The notes: generated from the letters alone by a model not told the origin. Positions 42,752-53,652 are shown, numbered from the stretch's first letter. The stretch is 64,000 nt of DNA from CAZHHH01 sp052400685 (GCA_052400685.1 JBQTGJ010000010.1), one strand, 5' to 3'. Numbers and translations: made by a program.

Positions 42752-45142
42752 ATGAGGAGAGTTTTTTCTTTTTTAAGAGGAGCAATTTTGTTGTTTTTCT
42801 CGATTTTGGCACTGGTTGCCTGCGAGAATGACGATGATTATTTTTCGAGCCCCAGTTGGCTTGGAGAACCCATTTATCAGACGCTTGATGAGATGGGAAC
42901 TTTTAAAAATTATTTGACATGTGTTGAAAAATCTGGTTACGCATCAGTTTTGAAAGGCTCCGGCTACTTTACCGTGTTCGCTCCTGATGACGAAGCTTTT
43001 TCCCAGTTCCTTTCGGATAATGGATTTGGTTCTATTGATGAGATCAACGAATCCTTGGCTAAGGATATTGTTTCTTATTCATTGGCTGTAGTTCCTGCTT
43101 CTAAGGACACCATTGATGATTATAGGGGGAATGTTGGCGATGAAATAATTCCTGATATTGCTTTTAAACGCCAAAGCTATTATACACGTGGTGTTTATGA
43201 GAAAAAAGTATGGGTGAAAGAGAATAATGCCTGGGTCGAAAAAGATTATAATCTGGTAGATGTAAATTCCGTTAGGGATATCCCAGGTTCTGGTTGGGTC
43301 TATTATTATGAACTTCATAACAGAAAGCATATTCCTTTTTTTACCGATGCTTTTATGGCTGCTGAAGGGATTACTCAGGATGATTACAATTATTTATATC
43401 CTAATGTTGAGCTTTCAGATTTTAACGTGGCCGGTGCGAATGTAAGTCAACGAGATATTTGGGGGGCGAATGGAATTATTCATGTGGTAGATAAAGTTAT
43501 TTTACCATTGGATAATTTGGATCAATGCCTCGAAAATGCTGAAGAGTGTCAAGTGTTCTATAATATTTTAGAACGTTATATGGCTGATTATCAGGATGCA
43601 TCTGATGCGCTGGAGTTGACCTATGAGCAGGCCACAGGTTTGTCTAGAGATATTTATATTAAAGGATACTCTCCTTTAGTTTTTTCATTGAACTGCGAGA
43701 ACTTTCTGTATAGGAGTGGAGCTTCTCAGGCCGAGCAAATGGACGCTTATAAAGATGGGTTTACGCTTTTTGCGCCAACAGATGACGCTGTTAATCAGTT
43801 TTTTAGTGATAAGTTTTTTAAGTTTGGTTATAATAACCTGGACGAAATGCCTTCGTTTGTCATTAGTGAGTTTGTCAATGCGCATTTGTTTCGTACTACT
43901 GTTTGGCCAACTAAATTTGATAAGACGCAAAATTATTATGGTGAGACAGCGCGGTTTAACGCTGGCTCAGCTCCTGGTGTAGGAGGTGATGTTGTTAGAG
44001 CTCAAATGGGAAGTAATGGTATTTTTTATGTCGTCAACAAAGTGCAGGCAACCAATGCGTTTGAAACGGTACTGGGAGATATTCTTCTGAATCCAAATTA
44101 TACCATGATGTATCAGGCCATGAGTGACGTGGCGCCTGAATTGGAAGGATTATTAAAAAATACAGGGAATAAACTGGTCTTATTTCTTGTTTCAAATGAT
44201 CAGTTCACTGAAGCTGGTTTTAATTATAATGCGGCTTCTGGTTCATGGGAATTCACCGATGATCCTAATCGTCCGGAACTAGGTAGTAGTGCTTCGCAGG
44301 CTTTACAGCGTTTTGTGAATTTGCATCTGATTCTAGTTAGTAATGGGATGGCTGAGGATGGCTTTAATGTTGAGAATTCCACAGGTGTTGTTTTGACTTA
44401 TGGAGAAGAGTATCTGAAATATGACCACGGCGTTATTTATGCGTCTGGAAATCCGGTTAGTAAACGGCCTTCAATTGAAAATGTCGTTGAGAGTGGTGCT
44501 GTTAATGGTCAATCGTATGAATTATCTTCTCCCATTTTGTTCTCCACAGGTAATCTCGGCGAATTGTTAAGAGTTAGTTCATTTTCAAATGTTAATAACA
44601 GAGCCTCTAAACTGCTATCTTATCTTGAGAAAGCTGCAAAAGCGACTTATGTTAACGATGACGGAGTTAGCACTCCCATTTCCGGGACCGCTTATGATGT
44701 GGATGATAAAACTATAAAGGATATTACAAATACGAATGTTATTACCATGTTTCTGCCAAATGACCCGGCTATGGACGCCGCTGTTAGTGATGGTGTTTTA
44801 TTGCCTATTGCCAGTTTTGCTCCAAATGGTGATCCGAATGTTATTGGAGAGCATAATCAAATTATTGAACGATTTGCCAAGTATCATATCATTCGGGGAA
44901 ATGTTCCGGTAGGCGAAAATGCAGGCGGCAACTATGCCACTTATTTGAAAAAAGAAGACGGAACATTCGCCACGATCACTATTAATGCTGTTAAAGGAAG
45001 TCCGGGGACACTTACTGTTACGGATTGGAAAGGACGAACGGCTAATGTGAATGTTTCAAGTACATCTACCTATAATATTTTGGGAAATCGTTGTATCGTT
45101 CATGTTATAGATAATTATTTGGATTACAGAGTTCAGGAATAA
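42752..45142 (+). CDS. Multi-FAS1 (fasciclin) surface lipoprotein
   Basis: A 796-residue lipoprotein (lipobox LVAC, Cys24, then ENDDDY, a surface-export signal). Several fasciclin-like domains can be traced: GSGYFTVFAPDDEAFSQFL (about 70), DGFTLFAPTDDAVNQFF (about 335), a third near LVLFLVSNDQFTEAGF (about 473), and a last with MFLPNDPAMDAAV (about 668) and IHVIDNYL. FAS1 domains mediate binding or adhesion. As first gene of a SusCD locus it may act as a surface glycan-binding protein in place of SusE/F; this is inferred. It is preceded by the direct-repeat operator. Confidence 0.85.
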   Translation: MRRVFSFLRGAILLFFSILALVACENDDDYFSSPSWLGEPIYQTLDEMGTFKNYLTCVEKSGYASVLKGSGYFTVFAPDDEAFSQFLSDNGFGSIDEINESLAKDIVSYSLAVVPASKDTIDDYRGNVGDEIIPDIAFKRQSYYTRGVYEKKVWVKENNAWVEKDYNLVDVNSVRDIPGSGWVYYYELHNRKHIPFFTDAFMAAEGITQDDYNYLYPNVELSDFNVAGANVSQRDIWGANGIIHVVDKVILPLDNLDQCLENAEECQVFYNILERYMADYQDASDALELTYEQATGLSRDIYIKGYSPLVFSLNCENFLYRSGASQAEQMDAYKDGFTLFAPTDDAVNQFFSDKFFKFGYNNLDEMPSFVISEFVNAHLFRTTVWPTKFDKTQNYYGETARFNAGSAPGVGGDVVRAQMGSNGIFYVVNKVQATNAFETVLGDILLNPNYTMMYQAMSDVAPELEGLLKNTGNKLVLFLVSNDQFTEAGFNYNAASGSWEFTDDPNRPELGSSASQALQRFVNLHLILVSNGMAEDGFNVENSTGVVLTYGEEYLKYDHGVIYASGNPVSKRPSIENVVESGAVNGQSYELSSPILFSTGNLGELLRVSSFSNVNNRASKLLSYLEKAAKATYVNDDGVSTPISGTAYDVDDKTIKDITNTNVITMFLPNDPAMDAAVSDGVLLPIASFAPNGDPNVIGEHNQIIERFAKYHIIRGNVPVGENAGGNYATYLKKEDGTFATITINAVKGSPGTLTVTDWKGRTANVNVSSTSTYNILGNRCIVHVIDNYLDYRVQE

Positions 45143-45183
45143 TATTATCTGAATCTTGTAGAGGATATTAATTAGAGAATTTA

Positions 45184-48100
45184 ATGATGGATTTTATGTT
45201 TAAAATACTCAAATCGGCATTGCTAATATTCGTATTGTTTGTCACTTCTGTTGCAACAGCCCAGCAGCGTGCCATCATCAGAGGTAAAGTAACCAGTGAG
45301 TTAGAGCCCCAAGGGGTTATTGGTGTTACTGTGGCCGAATTAGATAAGAACAATCGTTTGATAAATGGAACTGTGACTAATCTTGATGGTGACTATTTGA
45401 TGGAAATTAGTAGTACCGATAACAAATTACAGTTTTCGAGCATTGGTTACATTGATTTGGTTGTTGATATTGCTGGCAAATCAGTTATTAATGCCAAACT
45501 TAGTGAAAGTGTTGTTCAACTGGCAGGTGCCGAAATTGTGGGGCAACGTAGAACCAACACGGGGGTTATGACTGTCCCTGATCGTGATTTGGCTATCCCG
45601 ATCTCTAAAATTTCGGCCGATAATTTTGAAGACTTACAGGCTTCAAGTATTGATGATGCTCTACAGGGCCGTTTGGCTGGTGTTGATATCGCATCTAATT
45701 CAGGGGATCCAGGGGCCGGAATGTCCATTCGGATTCGGGGGGTCAGTACTTTGACTGCAAACTCAACTCCTCTGATTGTGGTAGATAATATTCCTTATGA
45801 AGTAAATGTTTCATCCGATTTTAATTTCGGGACCGCGAATGAAGAAGGCTATTCACAAATGTTGAATATCCCGGTTGACGATATTAAAGAAATAACTGTG
45901 CTTAAGGATGCCGCCGCCACAGCCATGTGGGGAACCAAAGCCGCAAACGGGGTTTTGCTTATTACTACCAAACGTGGTACCAGTTCAAGAAAGCCGGTGG
46001 TAAGCTATACATATCGTGGTACTTACACTTTCGATCCGGGGCATGTCCCATTACTAAGTGGAGCCCAATATTCAAATATGATACAGGAAGCTTATTATAA
46101 TTCTTTCGGTGTTCCTATTAATACGGCCAATTTTAAAGAGTTTTCCAACTCGTCTGATGAACCTTATTATTTCTATAATTATGGTGCTAACACAGATTGG
46201 ATGAGTGCCGTGTCGCGCAATGGTTACGTGAATAATCATGATTTTTCAATCACGGGGGGTGGACAGAAGGCTTTTTATCGTTTTTCAGCGAACTATCAGG
46301 ATCAGCAGGGGACAACTTTAGGCACCGATATGAATCGTTTATCGGCTCGTTTGAATTTGGACTATATCATTTCCGACAAGCTGAAGATGCGTGCTGACTT
46401 TTCTGTGGCTCATGGGGTGACCAATGGGACTTTTACCGATGATAACGTAATACGTAGTAATAAAGGAACCGATGTAAGAAGTATTGCTTATAAAAAAATG
46501 CCAAACATGAGCATTTATGAATATGATGCTTATGGCAACAAAACAGATAACTTTTTTTCGCCATTAAGCAACTCTCAGGGAACCTTTCCAACCACATATA
46601 ATCCGGTGGCGATGGCAACTGATGGGGTAAACAAAACAACCAACGATCGGATAACCACAAAATATTCTCTCTATTATGATATTATCCCTGGACTTAGATA
46701 TACCCTGGACTTGTCTTTTGATGTTGTAACCAACAAAATCAATCGTTTTCTACCCCAGACTGCCTCAGGAAAAGAGTGGACCAATCAATGGGTGAATAAA
46801 GCGTACGATAAGGATGATGATTCGTATTACATCTATACCAATAATATGTTGAACTACAATAAAACGTTTAACAACATACATCAGATATATGCCGCTTTAA
46901 ATTTTACGACTAACGAAAACATTGGGGACTATTATAAGATATGGACTTCTAATTCGGTTTCGTCGGTTCAGCAGGATCCATCTAATGATTCAAAAGTGAA
47001 TGAGTCAGGTGTAGGCCCTGAATCAGGTCCTTGGCACGGTCGTAGCCTTGGATCAACGGCTATGATTAATTACATTCTTCGCGACAAGTATATTATGGCA
47101 TTTAGCGCCCGCTATGAAGGAAACTCAAAATTCGATGATAACAACCGATTTGGGTTATTTCCGGGGATGTCCTTAGCCTGGCGACTTTCTAAAGAGAATT
47201 TTTTACTGTCGGCAACCAAGCTTAATGACTTACGACTTAGGTTTAGTTATGGTCAGAATGGTAATTCACCTAAATATGAAGGTCTGTTTTTTAGTAATAT
47301 TGGCTCTTTCGATTGGAATTATCTGGGTAACAGCGCTATTTATACTACCGATCTTCAGTTGAAAAATCTTAAATGGGAAACGCTTATTGAAACTAACTAC
47401 GGGATTACCACAGAGATGTTTGATGGGCGTCTTAGTTTTGACTTCGACTATTATCAAAAGCGGACAAAAGACATGTTTGCTGAGAAAACAGTGGTGAATT
47501 CAACGACAGGATTTTCTCAGTTGCGATATACAAATCTGGGAACGATGGATAACCTTGGATGGGACTTTTCTATTCGTACTATTCCGATCAAAAAGAAGGA
47601 TTGGATGATGACTTTTGATTTTAATATTGCACGTAATTATAATGTATTACGTTCGGTTTCGGACAATTTTGCGCTTGAACGTAACGAAACAATCGGTAAC
47701 GGAGAGTATAAAAATATTGTTCAGATTGATAACCCAGTGGGATCTTTCTATGGTTATCGCTATAAAGGCGTTTATACCGATGAAAGCCAGTTGATTGCCC
47801 GTGATGTTGATGGAAATCAAATTGCGGATCCTAATGGGAATGCTGTCCCAATGGTGTATGATTATGATAATGCCCGCTATTATTTTGAATTGGGAGATGC
47901 CAGGTATGAGGATATTAATCATGATGGGAATATCAATGCCAGTGATATAGTGTATCTGGGAAATGCAAATCCCGACTTCTTTGGTGGTTTCGGGTCTTTA
48001 ATAAAGTATAAAAACTGGTCGTTTAATTATTTCTTTCACTTCCGTGTTGGCAACGATGTTATCAATATGACGAAGATGAAAGGCGAAGCAATGTTTAATT

Positions 48101-48474
48101 TTGATAATCAGTTGGCTTCTGTAGAACGGCGGTGGCGTAGACCGGGAGATCAAACCGATATTCCGAGAGCTCTAATGGGTAAAGGCTATAATTATCTGGG
48201 CTCGGACCGATTTGTGGAAGATGGCAGTTTTATGCGCTTGAAGTATATTACGCTGACGTATCGTTTCCCCCGTACTTTTGTAAATAATTTAGGACTTCAA
48301 ACTATGCGTATGTCTGCAACGGTTAATAATCTTTTCACTTTAACAAATTATAGCGGACAGGATCCTGATATTAGCATAAATTCAAAAGATGGTACCATTT
48401 ATACGGTTGGATATGACTATTCGAATACGCCCCGGTCTCGGGAGTTTACCTTTAATCTTGCTGTAACTTTTTAA
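45184..48474 (+). CDS. SusC-family TonB-dependent glycan transporter (first)
   Basis: A 1096-residue outer-membrane transporter. The signal peptide (ending VATAQQ) is followed by a carboxypeptidase-regulatory-like domain (about 30-110), a TonB plug (about 125-260) with the SusC signatures IRIRGVSTL, PLIVVDNIPY, IKEITVLKDAAATAMWGTKA and ANGVLLITTKRG, and a barrel ending FTFNLAVTF. It imports oligosaccharides together with the SusD 43 bases downstream. The last barrel segments have GGFGSLIKYKNWSFNYFFHF. Its position in a PL11/GH28 locus implies rhamnogalacturonan fragments. Confidence 0.95.
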   Translation: MMDFMFKILKSALLIFVLFVTSVATAQQRAIIRGKVTSELEPQGVIGVTVAELDKNNRLINGTVTNLDGDYLMEISSTDNKLQFSSIGYIDLVVDIAGKSVINAKLSESVVQLAGAEIVGQRRTNTGVMTVPDRDLAIPISKISADNFEDLQASSIDDALQGRLAGVDIASNSGDPGAGMSIRIRGVSTLTANSTPLIVVDNIPYEVNVSSDFNFGTANEEGYSQMLNIPVDDIKEITVLKDAAATAMWGTKAANGVLLITTKRGTSSRKPVVSYTYRGTYTFDPGHVPLLSGAQYSNMIQEAYYNSFGVPINTANFKEFSNSSDEPYYFYNYGANTDWMSAVSRNGYVNNHDFSITGGGQKAFYRFSANYQDQQGTTLGTDMNRLSARLNLDYIISDKLKMRADFSVAHGVTNGTFTDDNVIRSNKGTDVRSIAYKKMPNMSIYEYDAYGNKTDNFFSPLSNSQGTFPTTYNPVAMATDGVNKTTNDRITTKYSLYYDIIPGLRYTLDLSFDVVTNKINRFLPQTASGKEWTNQWVNKAYDKDDDSYYIYTNNMLNYNKTFNNIHQIYAALNFTTNENIGDYYKIWTSNSVSSVQQDPSNDSKVNESGVGPESGPWHGRSLGSTAMINYILRDKYIMAFSARYEGNSKFDDNNRFGLFPGMSLAWRLSKENFLLSATKLNDLRLRFSYGQNGNSPKYEGLFFSNIGSFDWNYLGNSAIYTTDLQLKNLKWETLIETNYGITTEMFDGRLSFDFDYYQKRTKDMFAEKTVVNSTTGFSQLRYTNLGTMDNLGWDFSIRTIPIKKKDWMMTFDFNIARNYNVLRSVSDNFALERNETIGNGEYKNIVQIDNPVGSFYGYRYKGVYTDESQLIARDVDGNQIADPNGNAVPMVYDYDNARYYFELGDARYEDINHDGNINASDIVYLGNANPDFFGGFGSLIKYKNWSFNYFFHFRVGNDVINMTKMKGEAMFNFDNQLASVERRWRRPGDQTDIPRALMGKGYNYLGSDRFVEDGSFMRLKYITLTYRFPRTFVNNLGLQTMRMSATVNNLFTLTNYSGQDPDISINSKDGTIYTVGYDYSNTPRSREFTFNLAVTF

Positions 48475-48517
48475 ATGGAATAACTTGAAGCGATCATTGA
48501 TTTTAAATATTTGGAAC

Positions 48518-50077
48518 ATGAAAAGAAATTTTAATATAAAAGTTGTTTTTATTGCTCTCATAATGAGTGTAGTATCTACTTCATGTGAGGATTGGTTATT
48601 CCTTGAACCGGATGACGGCATTATTGTGGAGGATTTTTGGCAGTCGGAGAAGGATCTTAAATCAGCAACTATGGGTATTTATGCTTCTATGCTGGGAAAT
48701 AATGTCAGTGGAGGCTATTCTGTTCCCGAGTTAATGTTGTTGTGGGGCGAGATAAGAGCAGATATGATTACTTATTATAATACTTTGGTGAATGATTATA
48801 TGATGATTTATCAGGGGGATTTGAGATCTGATAATGGATTTGCGAAATGGAATTCTATTTATCGCACCATTAATTATTGTAATCAGGTGCTTGAAAATGC
48901 TGCAAATGTGGAAGCCATCGATGGGGCGCTTTCTGTGGATAAAATGAATCAATACAGAGCTGAGGCATTAACCATTCGCGCTATGATGTATCTGTTGTTG
49001 AATAAGACTTATCGTGAAGTGCCGCTTGTTACAACTGCTACGACTTCTGATGATCAGGTTGTGAAAGCGGTTAAAGTTCAGAATCAGTCCGAACTATGGG
49101 ATCAGATTGAGGCTGATTTAAAAGAGGCAGAAAAATATGCTGTTACAACGTATGGCACCACCGACGCTGAAGATAAAGGACGGGTTACAATTTACACAAT
49201 ATGGTCAATTATGGCCGATTTTTATTTGTGGCGTGATCAGGCCGGTGATGCACAGCTGGCTGAGCAGGCTTGTGAAAATATCATTAGTTCTAACAAATTT
49301 AGTTTGGTGATTGCCGATGATAATTGGCTTTATAATTTATATCATAAAGGGAATAGTATCGAGGGGATATTCGAATTGCAATTTGATCAGGATATTTTGA
49401 ACCCTTTTTATTCCTTGTTTAACGAAACACAGGCTTATAGAGCTAATCCTGATGTTATGGAAGCCTTCTTCCCAATTGATGAGTTGCTTCCCAGTGTGGA
49501 TAGTGCTGATGTTAGGGCTGATCGTGGCTCCTATCGTTCTTCCCGAAGTTATTCTCTTTGGAAGTATATAGGATTGAGTAAAAATATTGAAAAGGCTTCC
49601 AGTCAGGCGACATCCAATTTTATTGTTTATCGATATGCTGATATATTATTGATGAAGGCCGAAGCACTGGCGCTTCAGATAAATGGTAGCGATGCGACGG
49701 CTGATGCACTGCGGGCTGATGAGGCCAACAGTCTTATTACTCGTATACGATCCCGTGCCAGGGCCTCTGAGCAAACCTATCAGGGTGCTCCATCTTCGCG
49801 CGATGGTCTGCTAAATTATATATTGGAAGAAAGGGCACGGGAATTTGCTTTTGAAGGTAAAAGATGGTTTGACCTTTTGCGTTTTGCCAAACGTGATAAT
49901 TATGCCAAGAAGAGCCTTCTTAAAGATATGTTGATAATGAGTGCGCCTGCAACCCGTTTGCTCTCTATTCAAGCTAAAATGGAAGATGAAAATTATCATT
50001 ATATGCCAATTCCTCAGGATGATATTGATGCCGCTTATCCGTTGCTGATTCAGAATCCTTTTTATGTAACTGAATGA
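48518..50077 (+). CDS. SusD/RagB-family surface glycan-binding lipoprotein (first)
   Basis: A 519-residue lipoprotein (lipobox STSC, Cys23, then EDW). It has a TPR-rich helical SusD fold: YRTINYCNQVLENA, YRAEALTIRAMMYLLLNKTYREVPLV, the YADILLMKAEAL helix, and the C-terminal ILEERAREFAFEGKRWFDLLRF. It forms the lid of the preceding SusC and binds the sugar at the cell surface. The ATG at 48518 begins the signal peptide; an upstream in-frame start at 48485 is unlikely. Confidence 0.93.
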   Translation: MKRNFNIKVVFIALIMSVVSTSCEDWLFLEPDDGIIVEDFWQSEKDLKSATMGIYASMLGNNVSGGYSVPELMLLWGEIRADMITYYNTLVNDYMMIYQGDLRSDNGFAKWNSIYRTINYCNQVLENAANVEAIDGALSVDKMNQYRAEALTIRAMMYLLLNKTYREVPLVTTATTSDDQVVKAVKVQNQSELWDQIEADLKEAEKYAVTTYGTTDAEDKGRVTIYTIWSIMADFYLWRDQAGDAQLAEQACENIISSNKFSLVIADDNWLYNLYHKGNSIEGIFELQFDQDILNPFYSLFNETQAYRANPDVMEAFFPIDELLPSVDSADVRADRGSYRSSRSYSLWKYIGLSKNIEKASSQATSNFIVYRYADILLMKAEALALQINGSDATADALRADEANSLITRIRSRARASEQTYQGAPSSRDGLLNYILEERAREFAFEGKRWFDLLRFAKRDNYAKKSLLKDMLIMSAPATRLLSIQAKMEDENYHYMPIPQDDIDAAYPLLIQNPFYVTE

Positions 50078-50157
50078 TAAATTATTCAAGTAGGAATGCG
50101 AGAGACAATTAGTTTTCGGATGACACGATGAATGGAATGGAAACAAATTTAAAAATC

Positions 50158-51972
50158 ATGAATAGACCAATTTATAAAGTGGCCGGCTGCCTAATAGCTC
50201 TGTTTGCCATGTTTGCATATACCGGATGTGAAGATCCTGATTTTGAAGAGAGAACTAACTACGAAGTTTTGATTGGGGAGTATTTTGAGCAAAACCCCGA
50301 TTCTTTTTCAATGTTTTTGGATGTATTGCATAAATCAAAGACCATTGCTTTTCTTAAAGCTTATGGGAATTATACTTGTATAGCTCCTACCAATACTGCG
50401 ATGACGAATTATTTGAATGAAAAGGGTATGGCTTCAATTGATGACATCTCTGATCAGGAGTGGAAAGATTTTGTACGCTTTTCTGTTATTCGCGATACCA
50501 TTCCCTCTGAAACGTTTGTGGATGGTCGTATGGAGTACCCGACGCTTCAGGGGCAGTATCTTACTACGGGGACTTATTTTGAAAATGGGGAAATTGTAAC
50601 TAAAATTAATAAAACAGCCCCCATCATTCAAAAAGATATTAGGGTTACCAACGGTATTATACATGTTGTAAGCAAGGTGGTGGAACCTGACAAGCGATCG
50701 GTGGTCGATTATCTGAAGGATATGGATGACTATTCTTTTTTTAACAAAGCGCTGGAAGTAACAGGTCTTGATACTGTATTGAATAAACTCCCTTCGGCTG
50801 AAGATGCAGATACAACCTGGTATACCATTTTTGCCATTTCAGACCAAAAGTATCAGGATAATGGAATTGCTTCTTTCGAAGATCTTGAAGCTAAATATGG
50901 TTCCACAAAAGATGCCTCAGGTCGGGATAGTTTGTATTATTATATGGCGTATCACGTATTACCTGATCAGATTCGTTTCGTGTCTGATTTAATATCAGCC
51001 AAAGTTGTTTCAACACTTGCACCGTCAGAAGTTTTAACGGTTAAAAGTCAGGGAGAATCGGTATTGATTAATGATGACACTTTTGCTGGCGTTCATGAGC
51101 CAGGCTTTGAGGTTAACCGGGAAATGTCAGATCAGACAGTTGCCAACGGCGTTATTCATTTTATGGAATCTGACTTTTCTATCAAAGTGAGGTATCCATT
51201 CCCCGTATATTGGGAAGTAACTGAGCAAACTGAGATTTTGAAAATGCCGGGTGTTTATGGCAAGCTTTATCAATGGCTTGAATATGGTCAACTCGAAAAT
51301 ATTATTTGGGATCCTGAATCACAGGGTATTGCCTATTCTTATGGTGGCGGTAACTCCTACGGATACACCGTTTTAAATGATATTTTTGAGATTTATTTAC
51401 GTCCGGAAGTGGTGAAGTCAGTTACATTTACGACACCTACGTTAGTCAAAGGAACTTATAAAATTTGGGTTTGTACACGAAATGTTCCAAGCTCGTCCAG
51501 AATGCCTAAATTTTATGTCTATTTTAACGACGAACAGACAACAAAAATTATAGATTGTGGTAAAGCTCCAGGTTCAATAGGTAGTGACGAGGAAGGCCGC
51601 TTATATCCAAGCGATGGCGAATTGAATCTTTCAGGGTATAAAATATACTCTTACAAACCGTCAGATTGGTATTCAACCGATTCAACCACAATTGAAGAGC
51701 GTATAGCTGCGGGAATTCGTAACAACTGGATGGGAGATTCCGGATGGGGACGTATGTCGAGCCAATATGCAGGAACAGTCATTGTAACTGAAACCGGTCC
51801 GCAGAAATTGCATTTCGAAGCAATCAGTGGTGGTGCCAGCAGTTATCTGTGGCTTGATCAGATTCATTTTATTCCGGAGGGTGAAGATCAGAATTGGCCC
51901 CGTATTAATGTAAATGATGGTTCTTTTGTTTATCTCGAAGATTTGCTGAATGGAAATTTCCCTCAGAAATAA
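50158..51972 (+). CDS. FAS1 (fasciclin) surface lipoprotein with C-terminal beta domain
   Basis: A 604-residue lipoprotein (lipobox YTGC, Cys24, then EDPDFEE). Two fasciclin domains can be seen (about 30-185, with GNYTCIAPTNTAMTNYL and GIIHVVSKVV; about 190-345, with TIFAISDQKYQ and ANGVIHFMES). A C-terminal beta-sandwich-like region follows (about 360-604; KGTYKIWVCTRN, LHFEAISGGASSYLWLDQIH) that looks like a carbohydrate-binding or DUF5108-type module. It lies between SusD-1 and another FAS1 gene, so a glycan-capture role is likely but inferred. Confidence 0.83.
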   Translation: MNRPIYKVAGCLIALFAMFAYTGCEDPDFEERTNYEVLIGEYFEQNPDSFSMFLDVLHKSKTIAFLKAYGNYTCIAPTNTAMTNYLNEKGMASIDDISDQEWKDFVRFSVIRDTIPSETFVDGRMEYPTLQGQYLTTGTYFENGEIVTKINKTAPIIQKDIRVTNGIIHVVSKVVEPDKRSVVDYLKDMDDYSFFNKALEVTGLDTVLNKLPSAEDADTTWYTIFAISDQKYQDNGIASFEDLEAKYGSTKDASGRDSLYYYMAYHVLPDQIRFVSDLISAKVVSTLAPSEVLTVKSQGESVLINDDTFAGVHEPGFEVNREMSDQTVANGVIHFMESDFSIKVRYPFPVYWEVTEQTEILKMPGVYGKLYQWLEYGQLENIIWDPESQGIAYSYGGGNSYGYTVLNDIFEIYLRPEVVKSVTFTTPTLVKGTYKIWVCTRNVPSSSRMPKFYVYFNDEQTTKIIDCGKAPGSIGSDEEGRLYPSDGELNLSGYKIYSYKPSDWYSTDSTTIEERIAAGIRNNWMGDSGWGRMSSQYAGTVIVTETGPQKLHFEAISGGASSYLWLDQIHFIPEGEDQNWPRINVNDGSFVYLEDLLNGNFPQK

Positions 51973-52008
51973 ACTGGAATTAATTGTAATTGCTGAAAGT
52001 ATATTAAA

Positions 52009-53652
52009 ATGAGAAAAAAAATAAAATATATGAGCAAGGGTTCTTTTTTTGTGGCCATAGCTGCTTTGCTTATGCTTGGTAGTTGTAAGGATACCTGGGA
52101 TGAATATGTCGAAGTATCCGATCAGGTCAATCAGTTAAGTTTGACGGATTACATTGCAAGTCAGAGTGATTATTCACAGTTTTATGATATTTTGAAGAGT
52201 ACTTCTGTCGCTCAAATGCTTGATTCTTCTACTGTTTATACCGTTTGGATTCCAACCAATGAAGCTATGCAGTTGTTGGATGAAAGCGTTTTAAACAATG
52301 AGGTCAAGAAAAGGCAGTTTGCTCTTAATCATATTGCTTTTGGTTTGTTTTCATCACGGTCGGGTGCCGCTGATGATTCAGTGTACATGATGAATGGTAA
52401 AAAGTTTTATTATCAACCTTCTAAGGCATTGATTGATGGCGTGTCCATTCAAACCACTAAAGAAGTTAAGTTGAAGAATGGTTTTGTGCAGGTGGTCAGT
52501 TCTCCCATTGCGCTTCGTAATACAATTTGGGATTGGGTGATGACTGATGCGCCTGACAATAAATTTATAACATATTTACGCTCGTTGGATTTCGTCTATT
52601 TTGATGCTGAGGCTTCAGGTTATCTGGGAACCGATGATCAGGGGAAACCGATTTACCGTGACTCTGTTGTTTACATTCAGAATCAATTTTTGTTAGAGGT
52701 TGCTGATTTGCAAAGCGAGGATTCTCTTTTTACTTTTTTAGTTCCTTCTGATGACGTCTTTCAGTCTCATTTTGATCAGTTTGAACGTTATTTTCGTCTT
52801 GATGATCGCGAGTCAAATGTGATTCCAACATCGCGCGATAGCGCTCAAATTTGGATTAACGTTGCGAAAGATTTTGTTTTCAGCGGTAGTTATGATTTGT
52901 CTTCAGTGCCTGATACCCTGATTTCTTATTTTAATATTAAAGTTCCTTTTGTTCGTAGTAGTGTGACTCAGTCGTTTAAAGCCAGTAATGGTTATACTTA
53001 TTTGGTATCTGATTGTCATATCAAATCAGAACATAAAATATTGCCTGTTTTGGTTGACGCCGAACAATCGGTGGTTATTTTTACTGGTACCAGTTCTTTT
53101 TATAAACCATATTTTTATCGGACAGGTGGCGGTTCCGACGGTCTTTATTTTCGCGAAAAAGAAAATGCTTTGAATGGTTTTGATGTAATTCTTGACAATC
53201 AATCCAGTAGCGGTATTTTAGAGGGGATGGTACTTATGGGGCCGCTTGTAAGTTCTGTTAAATATAGGGTGAAAATGAGGGCTTTTACTGATTTTAATGC
53301 CTCACCAAAGTGGCCGGATACGACCAGAGTTTTGCGTCAATATATTGCGCCGGTGACCGTGTTAAGGGATAAAACAACACGCGATTTTACAGGGTTGTCA
53401 CCAAATAATAACAAACTTCGTTCAACAGGTGGATTCGGTACCGCCGATGTGGTATATGACACATCCGATGAAACGTCATATTATATTCCTGTTTCTACCG
53501 AGCCTTATTCTGAAAATCCACTTGATGATGAAATTGATCTTGGGTACTACGATTATCGATATATGGAATATGCTTTTTTTCGGATAATTCCGCTAGAAGC
53601 CAAAATGGCGGTCGTGGTTGATTATCTTCGTTTAGTACCTGTTCTCGAATAA
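52009..53652 (+). CDS. Divergent FAS1-like surface lipoprotein
   Basis: A 547-residue lipoprotein (lipobox LGSC, Cys26, then KDTWDEY). The first half holds one or two divergent fasciclin-like domains (about 40-160, with STVYTVWIPTNEAMQLL and NGFVQVVSSP; about 180-345, with FTFLVPSDDVFQSHF). The second half (about 350-547) is beta-rich and unrecognised (GFDVILDNQSSSGILEGM, YMEYAFFRIIPL). It is 36 bases from the previous FAS1 gene and nine from the next susC, so cotranscribed. Probably a surface glycan-binding component. Confidence 0.78.
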   Translation: MRKKIKYMSKGSFFVAIAALLMLGSCKDTWDEYVEVSDQVNQLSLTDYIASQSDYSQFYDILKSTSVAQMLDSSTVYTVWIPTNEAMQLLDESVLNNEVKKRQFALNHIAFGLFSSRSGAADDSVYMMNGKKFYYQPSKALIDGVSIQTTKEVKLKNGFVQVVSSPIALRNTIWDWVMTDAPDNKFITYLRSLDFVYFDAEASGYLGTDDQGKPIYRDSVVYIQNQFLLEVADLQSEDSLFTFLVPSDDVFQSHFDQFERYFRLDDRESNVIPTSRDSAQIWINVAKDFVFSGSYDLSSVPDTLISYFNIKVPFVRSSVTQSFKASNGYTYLVSDCHIKSEHKILPVLVDAEQSVVIFTGTSSFYKPYFYRTGGGSDGLYFREKENALNGFDVILDNQSSSGILEGMVLMGPLVSSVKYRVKMRAFTDFNASPKWPDTTRVLRQYIAPVTVLRDKTTRDFTGLSPNNNKLRSTGGFGTADVVYDTSDETSYYIPVSTEPYSENPLDDEIDLGYYDYRYMEYAFFRIIPLEAKMAVVVDYLRLVPVLE

